Part shown: positions 18,719 through 26,955 of the stretch, in pieces
Position numbering within the stretch: the first letter of the stretch is position 1
How the letters are laid out: each line of letters opens with the position of its first letter
From: JBBCJT01 sp037190665
GTDB taxonomy: Bacteria; Pseudomonadota; Alphaproteobacteria; Acetobacterales; Acetobacteraceae
Assembly: GCA_037190665.1 (NCBI GenBank)
Contig: JBBCJT010000074.1
Coordinates: 26,947-90,946, forward strand
Reading direction: 5' to 3'
Length of the DNA stretch: 64,000 nucleotides
Position numbers and translations under genes: made by a program
Notes under the pieces: model-generated
The model's database searches: none
Told to the model about the DNA's origin: nothing
The model's input: the letters and a program-made list of their open reading frames with translations, nothing else

Positions 18719-19081
18719 ATGCGCCGCTTCACGCTTCTGCTGGCCGGTCTGCTCCTCGCGGGATGCGAGGCGGCAAGCTGGGTCGCCGCCGGGACCGGCG
18801 CCTCGCTGGTCGCCATCCAGCGCACCCCGGTCGATGCCGCGGTGTCGCTGGTGACGGGCCAGGACTGCTCGATCGCCCGGCTGGACCGGGAAGGGAGCTA
18901 CTGCCGGGAGGACCTGCCCCCGCCGCCGCCGCAATACTGCACGCGCAGCCTGGGCACGGCCGATTGCTGGACGCAGCGGGACCCGTTCGGCATGCCGCAG
19001 CGGGAGATCGCGGACGGGCCGCGGGAACTGACCCCGGCGCAGGAGGCCAACCGCACGCGGCGCTGGCCGGGGCTGTTCTGA
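18719..19081 (+). CDS. Small predicted lipoprotein of unknown function
   Basis: The 120-residue product starts MRRFTLLLAGLLLAGCEAAS, a clear signal peptide with lipobox LLAGC. The mature part has SLVTGQDCSIARLDREGSYCRED and a Pro-run, and then CTRSLGTADCWTQRDPFG. The remaining Cys residues suggest disulfides in the periplasm. Similar small lipoproteins with a VTG.DCS.....YC pattern occur in Rhodospirillales, but no function is known to me. It is divergent from the YfgM-like gene. A TTG nine bases upstream is in frame, but the ATG fits the signal peptide better. Confidence 0.75.
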   Translation: MRRFTLLLAGLLLAGCEAASWVAAGTGASLVAIQRTPVDAAVSLVTGQDCSIARLDREGSYCREDLPPPPPQYCTRSLGTADCWTQRDPFGMPQREIADGPRELTPAQEANRTRRWPGLF

Positions 19082-19103
19082 GCGCCCCGGCAGCCGGGCA
19101 GGG

Positions 19104-20327
19104 TCAGGCGAAAGCCTCGTCCAGCCAGTCCATCGACACCGCGGCCGAATAGGCGAGGTTGCCGGACTGGCAGTGCCCGTCCGCCCCTTCCTCATCGGTG
19201 AAGATGTGGACCGTCGCCGGGCCGGACACGGTGCGGTGGAAACGGTCGAGCTGGGCAAGCGGCTCCCGCCCTTCGCCGCTGCCGGCGAGGGCCAGGACAG
19301 GGCAGACGATCCGCTTCAGGTCATCGTCGCCGACCCGGAAATCGCGCAGGCGGATATAGGTTCGCCGGAAGCTGTCCTGGCCGAAGCGGAGCATCAGGTT
19401 GCGCGCCATCTCCCGCTGCTGCGGCGAGATCTGCTCCGGCGGCAGGCGGTCGAGGTCCTGCAGGCGGACATCCTCGCTTTCCGGCATGACCGCAGGGTCG
19501 AAGCCGATGAAGGACGCCATGTAGGCATGCAGGTCGACGATCGGTGAATTGGCGATCAGCGCGCGGATGCGCGGTTCGTGTGCCGCCATGCGGGTTGCGA
19601 AGTAGCCGCCGAAGCTGATTCCCATCAGCGCGATGCGCCGCGCGTCGGTTTCCGGGCGCGACAGCGCATACGCCACGGCGGCGGAGCCGACGCGTTCGTA
19701 GTCCGGGATGAAGGGCACGTCCGGATGAACGCGCATGGTATCCATCTGGCCCGGACCTGCGAACAGCAGCAGGTTGTAGCCCCGCTCCAGCGCCGCCCGG
19801 CCATAGGCGAGATAGGTCTCCTCCAGCGTGCCGTCATAGCCGCTGACGATCATCAGCGTGCCGCCGTTGCCGCCGGCCGCGGGCCGCAGATGGTACGCGG
19901 GCAACGACGTGGAGCCGAAGGGCAGCGCCACGGCCTCGAACGGATGATCCGCCAGCCGCATCGCGGCGAGGAAGCAGTCGCGGCTCTTCAGGCCGTAGGC
20001 GGCGTGCCGCGGATCGGCGATGCCGGTGTAGTACTCCGCGGCGCGGTAGCTGTTGCTGGCCACCAGGAACTGGTCGCGCGCGCTGACCGCATGGCCGCGG
20101 CCGACGCGCGCGTTCGCATCGTCTTCCTGCCGTGCGGCGGCCGCCGCGAAGGCTGAGACCCAGCTCGCGGGGACCCCGTTCTCGATGCGCTGGGCCAGGG
20201 CCAGGCATTCGCCGACCGAGGCGCCGCCGTAGCGCGCACTGCCGAGTTGCCGGATGAGCTGGAAATCCATCTCCGCATCGGCGAAGCCGGCAACCCGTGT
20301 GCGGCCGCGTTCCAGCCCGTCGTTCAT
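19104..20327 (-). CDS. Alpha/beta hydrolase, 2,6-dihydroxypseudooxynicotine-hydrolase/FrsA-like
   Basis: The 407-residue product has an all-helical N-terminal cap and then a canonical hydrolase core. It has the nucleophile elbow GISFGG, oxyanion region IVSGYDGTLEE, a likely acid in VLALAGSGEG and following residues, and the catalytic His in GADGHCQSGN. The ASNSYRAAEYY segment and the GHCQ motif are typical of the C-C bond or ester hydrolases related to 2,6-dihydroxypseudooxynicotine hydrolase. The substrate is unknown. The ATG at 20327 has an AAAGGA ribosome site. An in-frame ATG at 20468 would add a twin-arginine-like leader (see findings). Confidence 0.82.
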   Translation of the reverse strand: MNDGLERGRTRVAGFADAEMDFQLIRQLGSARYGGASVGECLALAQRIENGVPASWVSAFAAAAARQEDDANARVGRGHAVSARDQFLVASNSYRAAEYYTGIADPRHAAYGLKSRDCFLAAMRLADHPFEAVALPFGSTSLPAYHLRPAAGGNGGTLMIVSGYDGTLEETYLAYGRAALERGYNLLLFAGPGQMDTMRVHPDVPFIPDYERVGSAAVAYALSRPETDARRIALMGISFGGYFATRMAAHEPRIRALIANSPIVDLHAYMASFIGFDPAVMPESEDVRLQDLDRLPPEQISPQQREMARNLMLRFGQDSFRRTYIRLRDFRVGDDDLKRIVCPVLALAGSGEGREPLAQLDRFHRTVSGPATVHIFTDEEGADGHCQSGNLAYSAAVSMDWLDEAFA

Positions 20328-20679
20328 GCCTGCCGTCCTTTCCGCGCGATTGTCCCCCGGCGCGGCCGCACGGGTCGTGCGGCCTTCGGGGAGTCCTGCA
20401 CCGGCTGCGATCGCCGCCGCGATGATGCTCCGGCGCGGCGTGGCTCGGCCTGCGAGGGGGCGGATCATCGCGCCGGCATCCGGATGTTCGGGGCGCGACC
20501 GTACTCCCGGCGGTTCCGGGTCCGCGAGGAAATTGCGATCATAGAACGTTCGCGGTTCGCGCATGCGGTGCCGCCGCCTGCGAGCTGCCGTGCCCAGCCG
20601 GATTGCGCGCTGCCGGCATTCCTGATCACGTCGCCCGCACCGCCACGGCCCGTGCGCGGATGTGTTTTCAGGAGTGCTC
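20328..20679. other. Gene-free divergent spacer
   Basis: This 352-bp stretch separates the hydrolase (leftward) from the V4R gene (rightward). It holds the presumed promoters of both and an in-frame upstream extension of the hydrolase that resembles a twin-arginine signal (20328-20468). No repeat, RNA gene or strong hairpin was recognised. The V4R ribosome site CAGGAG lies at its right edge. Confidence 0.5.
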
Positions 20680-21213
20680 ATGGCCCAACCCCAGGTCCCC
20701 ATCGATGTCGATCCCGGGACGGGCATCTGGTCCACCGATGGCCTGCCGATGATCTACCTGCCGCGCCATTTCCTGGTGAACATGCAGAAGGGCATCGAGG
20801 CGGCGATCGGCGCGGAGGCGTACCGGAAGGTGCTGCACGGGTCGAGCGACCTGTCCGCGCTGCAATGGTGCCGGGCGGAGGCGAAGACGCACGGGCTGAG
20901 CCCGGTCGAGACCTTCCGCCACTATCTCCGGCGGCTGTCCCAGCGCGGCTACGGCCTGCTCGACATCACCGCGCTTGACGAGGCCGCCGGCACCGCGACC
21001 GTCGTCGTCCGCCATTCGGCCTTCGCGCTCGGCTACGGGCCCGGGACGGGGCGGCCCGTCTGCTACGTGTTCGAGGGCAGCTTCGTGGGCGGCATGCGCT
21101 ACGTGCTGGAGATGGCGGGGCGGAGCGGGGAGCCGGTGTGCCGGGAGGTGGCGTGCATGGCGGCGGGCCATCCGGAGTGCCGCTTCGAGCTGCGGTGCGA
21201 TCCCGCCGGGTGA
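20680..21213 (+). CDS. V4R-domain protein (4-vinyl reductase / BchJ-like domain)
   Basis: The 177-residue soluble protein has an N-terminal helical part (GLPMIYLPRHFLVNMQKGIEAAIGAEAYRKVLH). Its C-terminal V4R domain reads YVFEGSFVGGMRYVLEMAGRSGEPVCREVACMAAGHPECRFELRC. The conserved Cys residues at the end are the likely metal or ligand site. V4R domains bind small hydrophobic ligands or tetrapyrroles and occur in BchJ and in sensors such as XylR/DmpR. The gene stands alone, with an upstream ATG supported by AGGAG. Its role here is not known, and a photosynthesis role is not implied by the neighbours. Confidence 0.82.
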   Translation: MAQPQVPIDVDPGTGIWSTDGLPMIYLPRHFLVNMQKGIEAAIGAEAYRKVLHGSSDLSALQWCRAEAKTHGLSPVETFRHYLRRLSQRGYGLLDITALDEAAGTATVVVRHSAFALGYGPGTGRPVCYVFEGSFVGGMRYVLEMAGRSGEPVCREVACMAAGHPECRFELRCDPAG

Positions 21214-21248
21214 GGCGGGTACCGGACCGCCCTGAAGCCCGCCCGTGA

Positions 21249-22253
21249 TCAGGCCGCGGCGGTCGCGGCCATCTCGTGCACATCCGCCAGGATCGTGAAC
21301 GAGCGTTTCCGCGCCGCGTGATCGAAGACCTGCGCCGTGACCATCACCTCATCGGCGCCGGTCCGCGCGACGAACTCCGCCACGCCCCGCCGCACCGTCT
21401 CCGGCCCGCCGACGACCGAGCAGGACAGCGCATTGTCCAGCATCGCCCGCTCATGCGGCGCGAGGGTCCCGTCCAGTCCATCGACGGGCCCCGGCAGCTT
21501 GCCCGGCCGGCCGCGCCGCAGATTGAGGAACGCCTGCTGCAACGATGAGAACAGCCGCCGTGCCTCCGCATCCGTGTCCGCGGCGAACACGTTCAGGCCC
21601 AGCATCACGCGCGGCGCGGCGAGGCGTTCGGAGGGGCGGAACCGCTCGCGGTAGATCGCGATCGCCTCGGTCATCTGCGCCGGCGCGAAATGCGACGCGA
21701 AGGCGTAGGGCAGCCCCAGATACGCCGCGAGCTGCGCGCCGAACGTGCTGGACCCCAGGATCCAGACCTCCACCGCCTCGCCCGCCCCGGGCACGGCCTG
21801 CAACGCCTGCCCCGGCTGCGCGGGGCGGAAGTATTCCATCAGCTCGACGACATCCTGCGGGAACGCGTCGATGTCTCCGGCGAGGTTGCGCCGCAGGGCG
21901 CGCGCGGCGATCTGGTCGGTGCCGGGCGCGCGGCCCAGGCCGAGATCGACGCGGCCCGGATGCAGCGCGGCGAGCGTGCCGAACTGTTCCGCCACCACGA
22001 TCGGCGCGTGGTTCGGCAGCATGATGCCGCCGGCCCCGATGCGGATCCGCTGCGTCGCCGTGGCGACATGGGCGAGAGCGACCGCGGTCGCGGCACTCGC
22101 GATGCCGGGCATGTTGTGATGCTCGGCCATCCAGAAGCGGCGGTAGCCGAGCGTTTCCGCATGCCGCGCCAGATCGGCGGAGTTGAGCAGCGCCTGGCCG
22201 ACGTCGCTGCCATCCGGCACCGGCGACAGATCGAGGATCGAGAGGGGAACCAT
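21249..22253 (-). CDS. Luciferase-like (LLM) flavin-dependent monooxygenase
   Basis: The 334-residue product opens MVPLSILDLSPVPDGSD. It carries the LLM-family blocks AETLGYRRFWMAEHHNMPGIASAATAVALAHVATATQRIRIGAGGIMLPNHAPIVVAEQFGTLAALHPGRVDLGLGRAPG, where EHHNMPG and the GAGGIMLPNH barrel strands are diagnostic of the group often called MsnO8-type oxidoreductases. It would use reduced FMN (or F420-like flavin) and oxygen on an unknown substrate in the cytoplasm. An ATG nine bases upstream (22262) is an alternative start. The gene is divergent from the formamidase, with a large inverted repeat between them. Confidence 0.9.
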   Translation of the reverse strand: MVPLSILDLSPVPDGSDVGQALLNSADLARHAETLGYRRFWMAEHHNMPGIASAATAVALAHVATATQRIRIGAGGIMLPNHAPIVVAEQFGTLAALHPGRVDLGLGRAPGTDQIAARALRRNLAGDIDAFPQDVVELMEYFRPAQPGQALQAVPGAGEAVEVWILGSSTFGAQLAAYLGLPYAFASHFAPAQMTEAIAIYRERFRPSERLAAPRVMLGLNVFAADTDAEARRLFSSLQQAFLNLRRGRPGKLPGPVDGLDGTLAPHERAMLDNALSCSVVGGPETVRRGVAEFVARTGADEVMVTAQVFDHAARKRSFTILADVHEMAATAAA

Positions 22254-22401
22254 CACGCCCATATGGGATGCCCCGGCCGCTTGGCCAGACGGGTTGCCGC
22301 CATCCGCGTCCGCGAGGCGCGGCCCGGCCGGGGCCTGCCGGCATCGCGGTTCCTTGACCAACCTTCGCGGCGATTCCCGGAGCATCTTCCGCTTGCGCGG
22401 A

Positions 22402-22488
22402 GCCGGCACCGGCCCCCACCCCCGCCCGGCCACCCACCGACAGTATGCTGGTCTGGTGGGCCGGGCGGGGGCGCGGGCCGGTGCCGGC
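22402..22488. repeat. Large GC-rich inverted repeat (about 33-bp arms)
   Basis: The left arm (22402-22435) starts GCCGGCACCGGCCC and the right arm (22455-22488) ends GGGCCGGTGCCGGC. The arms are complementary except for a few positions and flank a loop of about 19 bases containing GACAGTATGCTGG. It lies in the 312-bp divergent spacer between the monooxygenase and the formamidase, where neither gene needs a terminator. The remaining spacer shows no other feature. It may be a small non-autonomous element, a cruciform or an attenuator. Confidence 0.7.
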
Positions 22489-22565
22489 GGATAGAAAAAG
22501 CTCTAGCGTGCACGGTGAAGTCCGGCGCGCGCACACCGCCCGCGTCGAGGTCCCCGGGGAATCTG

Positions 22566-23474
22566 ATGGCCACGCACCGCTTCCGTCCTGCCCGCTATTA
22601 CAACGCGATCGGCACCGCCGAGCCCTGCCTCCGCATCGCCGACGGCGACACGGTGATCACCGACACGGTCGACGCCTCCGGCCTCGATGCGCGGGAGGTC
22701 GTCGCCGCCGGCCGGCCGAACCCGATGACCGGGCCGTTCTTCATCGAAGGCGCGGAGCCCGGCGATACGCTCGCCGTCCGCATCGACCGGCTGACGCCGA
22801 GCCGCGCCACCGGCTGGACGTACTCGCCGCTGGCGCTGACCGTGCTCGACCCCGCCGCGATCGTCGACCGGCCGGCGTCGCAGCGTGTCGTCTGGGATAT
22901 CGACGCGAAGGCCGGCACCGTGCGGCTGCAGGAGCCGCCGAAGGGTCTGGAGAAATTCGCCCCGCCGCTGCAGCCGATGATCGGCTGCTTCGGCGTCGCG
23001 CCGGCAGGCGGGCAGGCGCTGTCCACCGCCACCAGCGCCCAGAACGGCGGCAACATGGACTACCGGCTGTTCGCGCCGGGAACGACGGCGTGGTTCCCCG
23101 TCTCCGTTCCCGGCGCGCTGTTCTATCTGGGCGACGGCCATGCGTGCCAGGGCGACGGCGAGATCACCGGCACGGGCATCGAGACGTCCTTCGAGATGGA
23201 GGTGACGTTCCGCGTGCTGAAGCGGACCATCGCCTGGCCGCGCGGCGAGACGGCGGAGGACATCTTCACCATCGGCAATGCGAGGCCGCTCGATCAGGCG
23301 TTGCAACATGCGACGACGGAGATGTCGCGCTGGCTCGGCGAGGATTATGGGCTGGATGCGCGGGCGGCCAGCCATCTGATGGGGCAGGTGGTCCGCTACG
23401 ATGTCGGCAATGTCTTCAACCCGGCTTTCACGGTGGCTTGCCGGATCGGGAAGAGCTGGCTGACGAAGGTTTAG
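22566..23474 (+). CDS. Acetamidase/formamidase family protein
   Basis: The 302-residue protein belongs to the FmdA/AmdA family (Pfam Acetamidase/Formamidase). It has NPMTGPFFIEGAEPGDTLAVRID, in which the GP..i.GAepGD.l.V.i segment is conserved, and GALFYLGDGHACQGDGEITGTGIETS, the DgHa.qGdGE.cg.aiE motif that holds the active-site region. It would hydrolyse a short-chain amide to ammonia and acid in the cytoplasm. It is shorter than the classical 400-residue formamidases, as is common in this subgroup. The substrate is unproven. It is followed by a repeat-rich spacer. Confidence 0.9.
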   Translation: MATHRFRPARYYNAIGTAEPCLRIADGDTVITDTVDASGLDAREVVAAGRPNPMTGPFFIEGAEPGDTLAVRIDRLTPSRATGWTYSPLALTVLDPAAIVDRPASQRVVWDIDAKAGTVRLQEPPKGLEKFAPPLQPMIGCFGVAPAGGQALSTATSAQNGGNMDYRLFAPGTTAWFPVSVPGALFYLGDGHACQGDGEITGTGIETSFEMEVTFRVLKRTIAWPRGETAEDIFTIGNARPLDQALQHATTEMSRWLGEDYGLDARAASHLMGQVVRYDVGNVFNPAFTVACRIGKSWLTKV

Positions 23475-23509
23475 GTCGGGGTCTGCGTCGGTCGATGGGG
23501 GTCGCGTAG

Positions 23510-23765
23510 TTCGCGACCCTCTCCCGCAAGCACGGAAAATGGTTGCGCGCCTTCTCCCTCTCCCGCGTGCGGGAGAGGGCCGGGGTGAGGGTGCGTCCGC
23601 CCGCGCGACGATGATGTCTCGCCTCGGCGCAGGTACCCTCACCCTCCCGCGCAAGCGCGGGCCCCTCCCTCTCCCGCAGGGCGGGAGAGGGGATCTTGCG
23701 GGACGGTTGTTGCCTTCTCCTCCTCGTCCGCTTCGCGCTCGCGTGCGGGCGCAAGGCCGGTGTGA
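23510..23765. repeat. Palindromic intergenic repeat element, copy B
   Basis: This copy occupies nearly all of the 316-bp spacer between the formamidase and the convergent ABC operon. CCCTCTCCCGC and GCGGGAGAGGG pair across GT at 23556-23579 and are followed by CCGGGGTGAGGGTGC. A second hairpin with CCTCCCGCGCAAGCGCGGGCC and CTCTCCCGCAGGGCGGGAGAG lies at about 23645-23692. The block order and spacing match copy A. The hairpins could double as a bidirectional terminator for the two convergent genes. Confidence 0.75.
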
Positions 23766-23790
23766 GGGGGCGCGAACCTCGCGGCGTTGT

Positions 23791-25185
23791 TCACGGCTCC
23801 ACACCCAGCATGACATGCCGCACCGCCACCGCCTTAGCCAACGCGGTCTCATGCGTGACCAGCAGCACCCCCAGCCCGCGCTCCGTCACCTGCGCCCGCA
23901 GCAGCTCCATCACCTCCTGCTGCGTGACGGGATCGAGGCGCGACGTCGCCTCGTCCGCGAACAGGAACAGCGGATCGAGCAGCAGCACCCGCGCGAGCGC
24001 GAAGCGTTGCAGCTCGCCGCCCGAGATCTGGCCCGGCAGCCGGTCCAGCAGCGCGGGCGACAGGCGCAGCCTCGCGAGCAGCGGCGCGATGCGCGCCCAC
24101 GGCACATCATGCCTGCGCGCCAGATCCGCGAGCGCGGTGCGCAGCGTGGCATGCGGCGCGAAGGCCGCGGGCGGATCCTGGTAGAGCTTCTGGAACCGCG
24201 TCGGCGCCGCCTCGCTGCGGGCCACGGTGCCGGCGGCGGGCCGCATCAGCCCCAGCAGCGCGTTGCCCAGCGTCGTCTTGCCGCAGCCGCTCGGGCCGGA
24301 CACGGCAACGATCTCGCCCGCGCGCACGTCGATATGGAGGTCGCTGAACAGCCGCCGCGCGCGAAAGCCGCAGGCGAGCCCGCGCCCCGACACCACCGTC
24401 GCCGCACCGGGCGGCGCCGGGTCCGCCGGCGGCCAGCGGGACGGGTCCGCGGCGACCAGCCTGCGGGTATAGGCATGGCGCGGCGTATCCAGCACCTCCG
24501 CCGCCGGGCCTGATTCCACGACGCGCCCTTCCAGCATCACCGCGACCGTGCCGCCGAGCGCGCGTGCCAGCGCGATGTCGTGCGTGATGGTCAGCACCGT
24601 CGCCGCCGCCGCGCGGGCGCGGAGCGTGTCCGCGAGTTCGTCGCGCAGCGCCTCGTCCAGTCCCTTGGTCGGCTCGTCGGCCAGCAGCAGCGTCGCGCCG
24701 GCCGCCTGGGTGGCGGCGATGGCGACGCGCTGGGCCATGCCGCCGGAAAGCTGGAACGGGTAACGGGACGTCGCCTGCGCGCCGAGCCCCAGTGCTGCGA
24801 GCAGCCGCGTCGCGCCGCGCCGTGCCGCCGCCGGCGCTTCGTCGCGCACGAGGCCGAGCACTTCCTCCACCTGCGGCCCCGCCTTCATGGTGGGGTCGAG
24901 CGACAGCCACGGCTCCTGCGGCAGCAGCGCGATCCGCCGCCCCCACAGCCCGCGCCGCGCCGCGGGCGGCAGCGTCAGCAGTTCCGTTTCCTCCAGCCGC
25001 ACGCGGCCGGTGGCGGACAGTCCGGCGGGCAGCGTCCCCATGACCGCGGCGGCGACGAGGCTCTTGCCGGACCCGGTCTCGCCGATCAGCGTCAGCGGCG
25101 CGCCGGGGGCCGCCGAAAGGCTCACGCCATGGATGATGCGCCCCTGCGGCCCGGCGACCGACAGGTCCTCGATCAGCAGGCTCAT
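23791..25185 (-). CDS. Fused double ATP-binding protein of an opine/peptide/nickel-type ABC importer
   Basis: The 464-residue protein contains two ABC cassettes in tandem, replacing the separate DppD and DppF subunits. Cassette 1 has Walker A GETGSGKS, signature LSGGMAQRV and Walker B LLLADEPTKGLD. Cassette 2 has Walker A GPSGCGKT, signature ISGGELQRF and Walker B LFLFADEATSRLD. It is unusually compact for a fusion because both oligopeptide-transporter C-terminal extensions are missing. It energises the permeases encoded upstream at 25182 and 26006 and overlaps the first by four bases. It is the last gene of a four-gene operon that ends in repeat copy B. Confidence 0.93.
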   Translation of the reverse strand: MSLLIEDLSVAGPQGRIIHGVSLSAAPGAPLTLIGETGSGKSLVAAAVMGTLPAGLSATGRVRLEETELLTLPPAARRGLWGRRIALLPQEPWLSLDPTMKAGPQVEEVLGLVRDEAPAAARRGATRLLAALGLGAQATSRYPFQLSGGMAQRVAIAATQAAGATLLLADEPTKGLDEALRDELADTLRARAAAATVLTITHDIALARALGGTVAVMLEGRVVESGPAAEVLDTPRHAYTRRLVAADPSRWPPADPAPPGAATVVSGRGLACGFRARRLFSDLHIDVRAGEIVAVSGPSGCGKTTLGNALLGLMRPAAGTVARSEAAPTRFQKLYQDPPAAFAPHATLRTALADLARRHDVPWARIAPLLARLRLSPALLDRLPGQISGGELQRFALARVLLLDPLFLFADEATSRLDPVTQQEVMELLRAQVTERGLGVLLVTHETALAKAVAVRHVMLGVEP

Positions 25186-26009
25186 CGCGGGTCCTGCCCG
25201 GCGAGGAGGTTCAGCGCGATCAGCAGCAGGAAGATGCAGCCGGCGGGGGCGAGCGCGTGGGCGGGCGCTTCCTCGAAATACGGCAGCAGCTCCACGATCA
25301 TGTTGCCCCATTCCGGCGTCGGTGGCCGCACGCCGACATGGATGAAGGATAGGGTGGAGATGGTCACCACCGCGCCGCCGACGCCGAAGGCGGCGAGCGT
25401 GGCGAGCACCGGCACGATCCGCGGGGCGACATGGCGGCGCACGATATGGGCGGGACCGAAGCCCAGCAGCCGTGCGGCCTCCACCTCCGGGCTCGCGAGC
25501 ACGCCGGCGGCGGAGGCCCGCGCGACGCGGAAGAACTCGACCCACAGCGCCACCGACACGCCCATGAACAGCACGCGGATGTCGCCCGGCGCGAAGGCCG
25601 CGAGCACCAGCACCAGCAGCAGCCCGGGCAGGGCGAGGATCATGTCGGCGAGGATCGACAGCGCGCGGTCGATCCAGCCGCCGGACCACGCCGCGATCAC
25701 GCCGAGCAGCGTGCCCGGGATCGCGGCGGCCAGCAGCGCGAGCGTCGCGAAGCCGAGCGACAGGCGCGCCGCATGCGCCAGCCGGGCGAGGATGGAGCGC
25801 CCCAGATGGTCGGTGCCCAGCAGATACTCGCCGCCCATCGGCGCGAGCATGTTGCGCAGGTCCTGCCGCGCCGGGTCGATCGCGAGCAGCGGCCCGAACG
25901 CCGCGAAGGCGACCAGCGCCAGCAGGATCGCCGCCCCCGCGATGCGCGTGGAGACCGCGCGGCGGGCACGGGGCATCGCGGAGGCCGCATCCAGCACCAT
26001 GTCGCTCAT
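25182..26009 (-). CDS. ABC importer permease, DppC/NikC type
   Basis: This 275-residue permease has the DppC-type pattern GGEYLLGTDHLGRSILARLAHAARLSLGFA and an EAA loop in EVEAARLLGFGPAHIVRRHVAPRIVPVLA. It has six hydrophobic segments and a late FGVGGAVVTISTLSFIHVGVRPPTPEWGNM block. It forms the channel with the DppB-type protein encoded just upstream. Four-base overlaps with both neighbours show an operon. The ligand is unknown; metal-chelate or nickel/zinc-opine uptake is possible given the operator-like site at the operon head. Confidence 0.93.
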   Translation of the reverse strand: MSDMVLDAASAMPRARRAVSTRIAGAAILLALVAFAAFGPLLAIDPARQDLRNMLAPMGGEYLLGTDHLGRSILARLAHAARLSLGFATLALLAAAIPGTLLGVIAAWSGGWIDRALSILADMILALPGLLLVLVLAAFAPGDIRVLFMGVSVALWVEFFRVARASAAGVLASPEVEAARLLGFGPAHIVRRHVAPRIVPVLATLAAFGVGGAVVTISTLSFIHVGVRPPTPEWGNMIVELLPYFEEAPAHALAPAGCIFLLLIALNLLAGQDPR

Positions 26010-26953
26010 GCGCCGGCCCTCCGCCGCGGATCGAGCGCGAGGCAGAGCAGATCGACCGCGGCGTTCAGCACCACGAAGATCAGCCCCATCACCAGCGCCG
26101 TCCCCTGCACCATCGGAATGTCGCGGCCGAAGATCGCATGCACCAGCGAATGTCCGATGCCCGGCCAGGCGAACAGGCTCTCCACCACCACCACGCCCTC
26201 GATCAGCCAGACGAGCTGCATGCCGAGATAGGCGACCAGCGGCACGCTCGCGTTGCGGAGCCCGTGGCGCAGCAGCGCCTGCCGGTCGGACAGGCCCTTC
26301 CAGCGCGCGAAGGCGAAGTAGGGGGCCGCGACCACCAGCGCGGTGGCATCGCGCGCGACACGCGAGGAGGCGGCCGCCAGACCCAGCGCCAGCGTCAACG
26401 CCGGCAGCAGCAGTTCGCGCGGCCCCTCGAACCCCGCGGGCGGCAGCCAGCCCAGGGTGAGCGAGAACAGCAGGATCAGCAGCAGCCCGAGCACGAAGGG
26501 CGGCAGTGCGCGGATCGCCGCGGCCGCGACCAGCCCCGCGCGATCCGCCGCAGATCCCGCCCGCAGCCCGAGCAGCAGGCCGAGCGGCGGGCCGATCAGC
26601 AATGACAGGCCGAGGGCCGCGAGCGAGAGCAGCAGCGTGTGCCCCAGCTCCACACCGAGCGAGTCGACGACCCGTTCCCCCGTGACCAGCGAGGTGCCGA
26701 GATCGAACCGCGCGATGTTCCACAGCCATTCGAGGAGCTGTGCGGACCACGGCCGGTCGAGCCCGAGTTCGGCGCTCACCCGTTCCGCGGCCGCGACGCT
26801 GACCATGTCCATGCCGTAGCGGCCGGCGGCGATGCGCATCGCGATGTCGCCCGGCAGGCTGCGGACGAGCAGGAAGGTGATCACGCCCACCAGCAGCGCG
26901 ACGGTGAACGCCTGCACCGCGCGCGCGAGCAGGATCCGGGACAGGCCGGTCAT
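26006..26953 (-). CDS. ABC importer permease, DppB/NikB type
   Basis: The 315-residue inner-membrane protein begins LSRILLARAVQAFTVALLVGVITFLLVRSLPGDIAMRIAAG, a DppB/NikB family N-terminus. It contains the EAA-type loop in YFAFARWKGLSDRQALLRHGLRNA and a VVVESLFAWPGIGHSLVHAIFGRDIPMVQG block near the end. Six membrane segments are visible. The stop overlaps the next permease by four bases and the start follows the binding-protein stop by two bases. It is the second gene of the operon. Confidence 0.93.
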   Translation of the reverse strand: MTGLSRILLARAVQAFTVALLVGVITFLLVRSLPGDIAMRIAAGRYGMDMVSVAAAERVSAELGLDRPWSAQLLEWLWNIARFDLGTSLVTGERVVDSLGVELGHTLLLSLAALGLSLLIGPPLGLLLGLRAGSAADRAGLVAAAAIRALPPFVLGLLLILLFSLTLGWLPPAGFEGPRELLLPALTLALGLAAASSRVARDATALVVAAPYFAFARWKGLSDRQALLRHGLRNASVPLVAYLGMQLVWLIEGVVVVESLFAWPGIGHSLVHAIFGRDIPMVQGTALVMGLIFVVLNAAVDLLCLALDPRRRAGA

Positions 26954-26955
26954 GA

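Noticed and set aside
20680..21213. Photosynthesis gene bchJ
   Set aside because: The domain fits but no bacteriochlorophyll genes are near; V4R domains are used in many other proteins.
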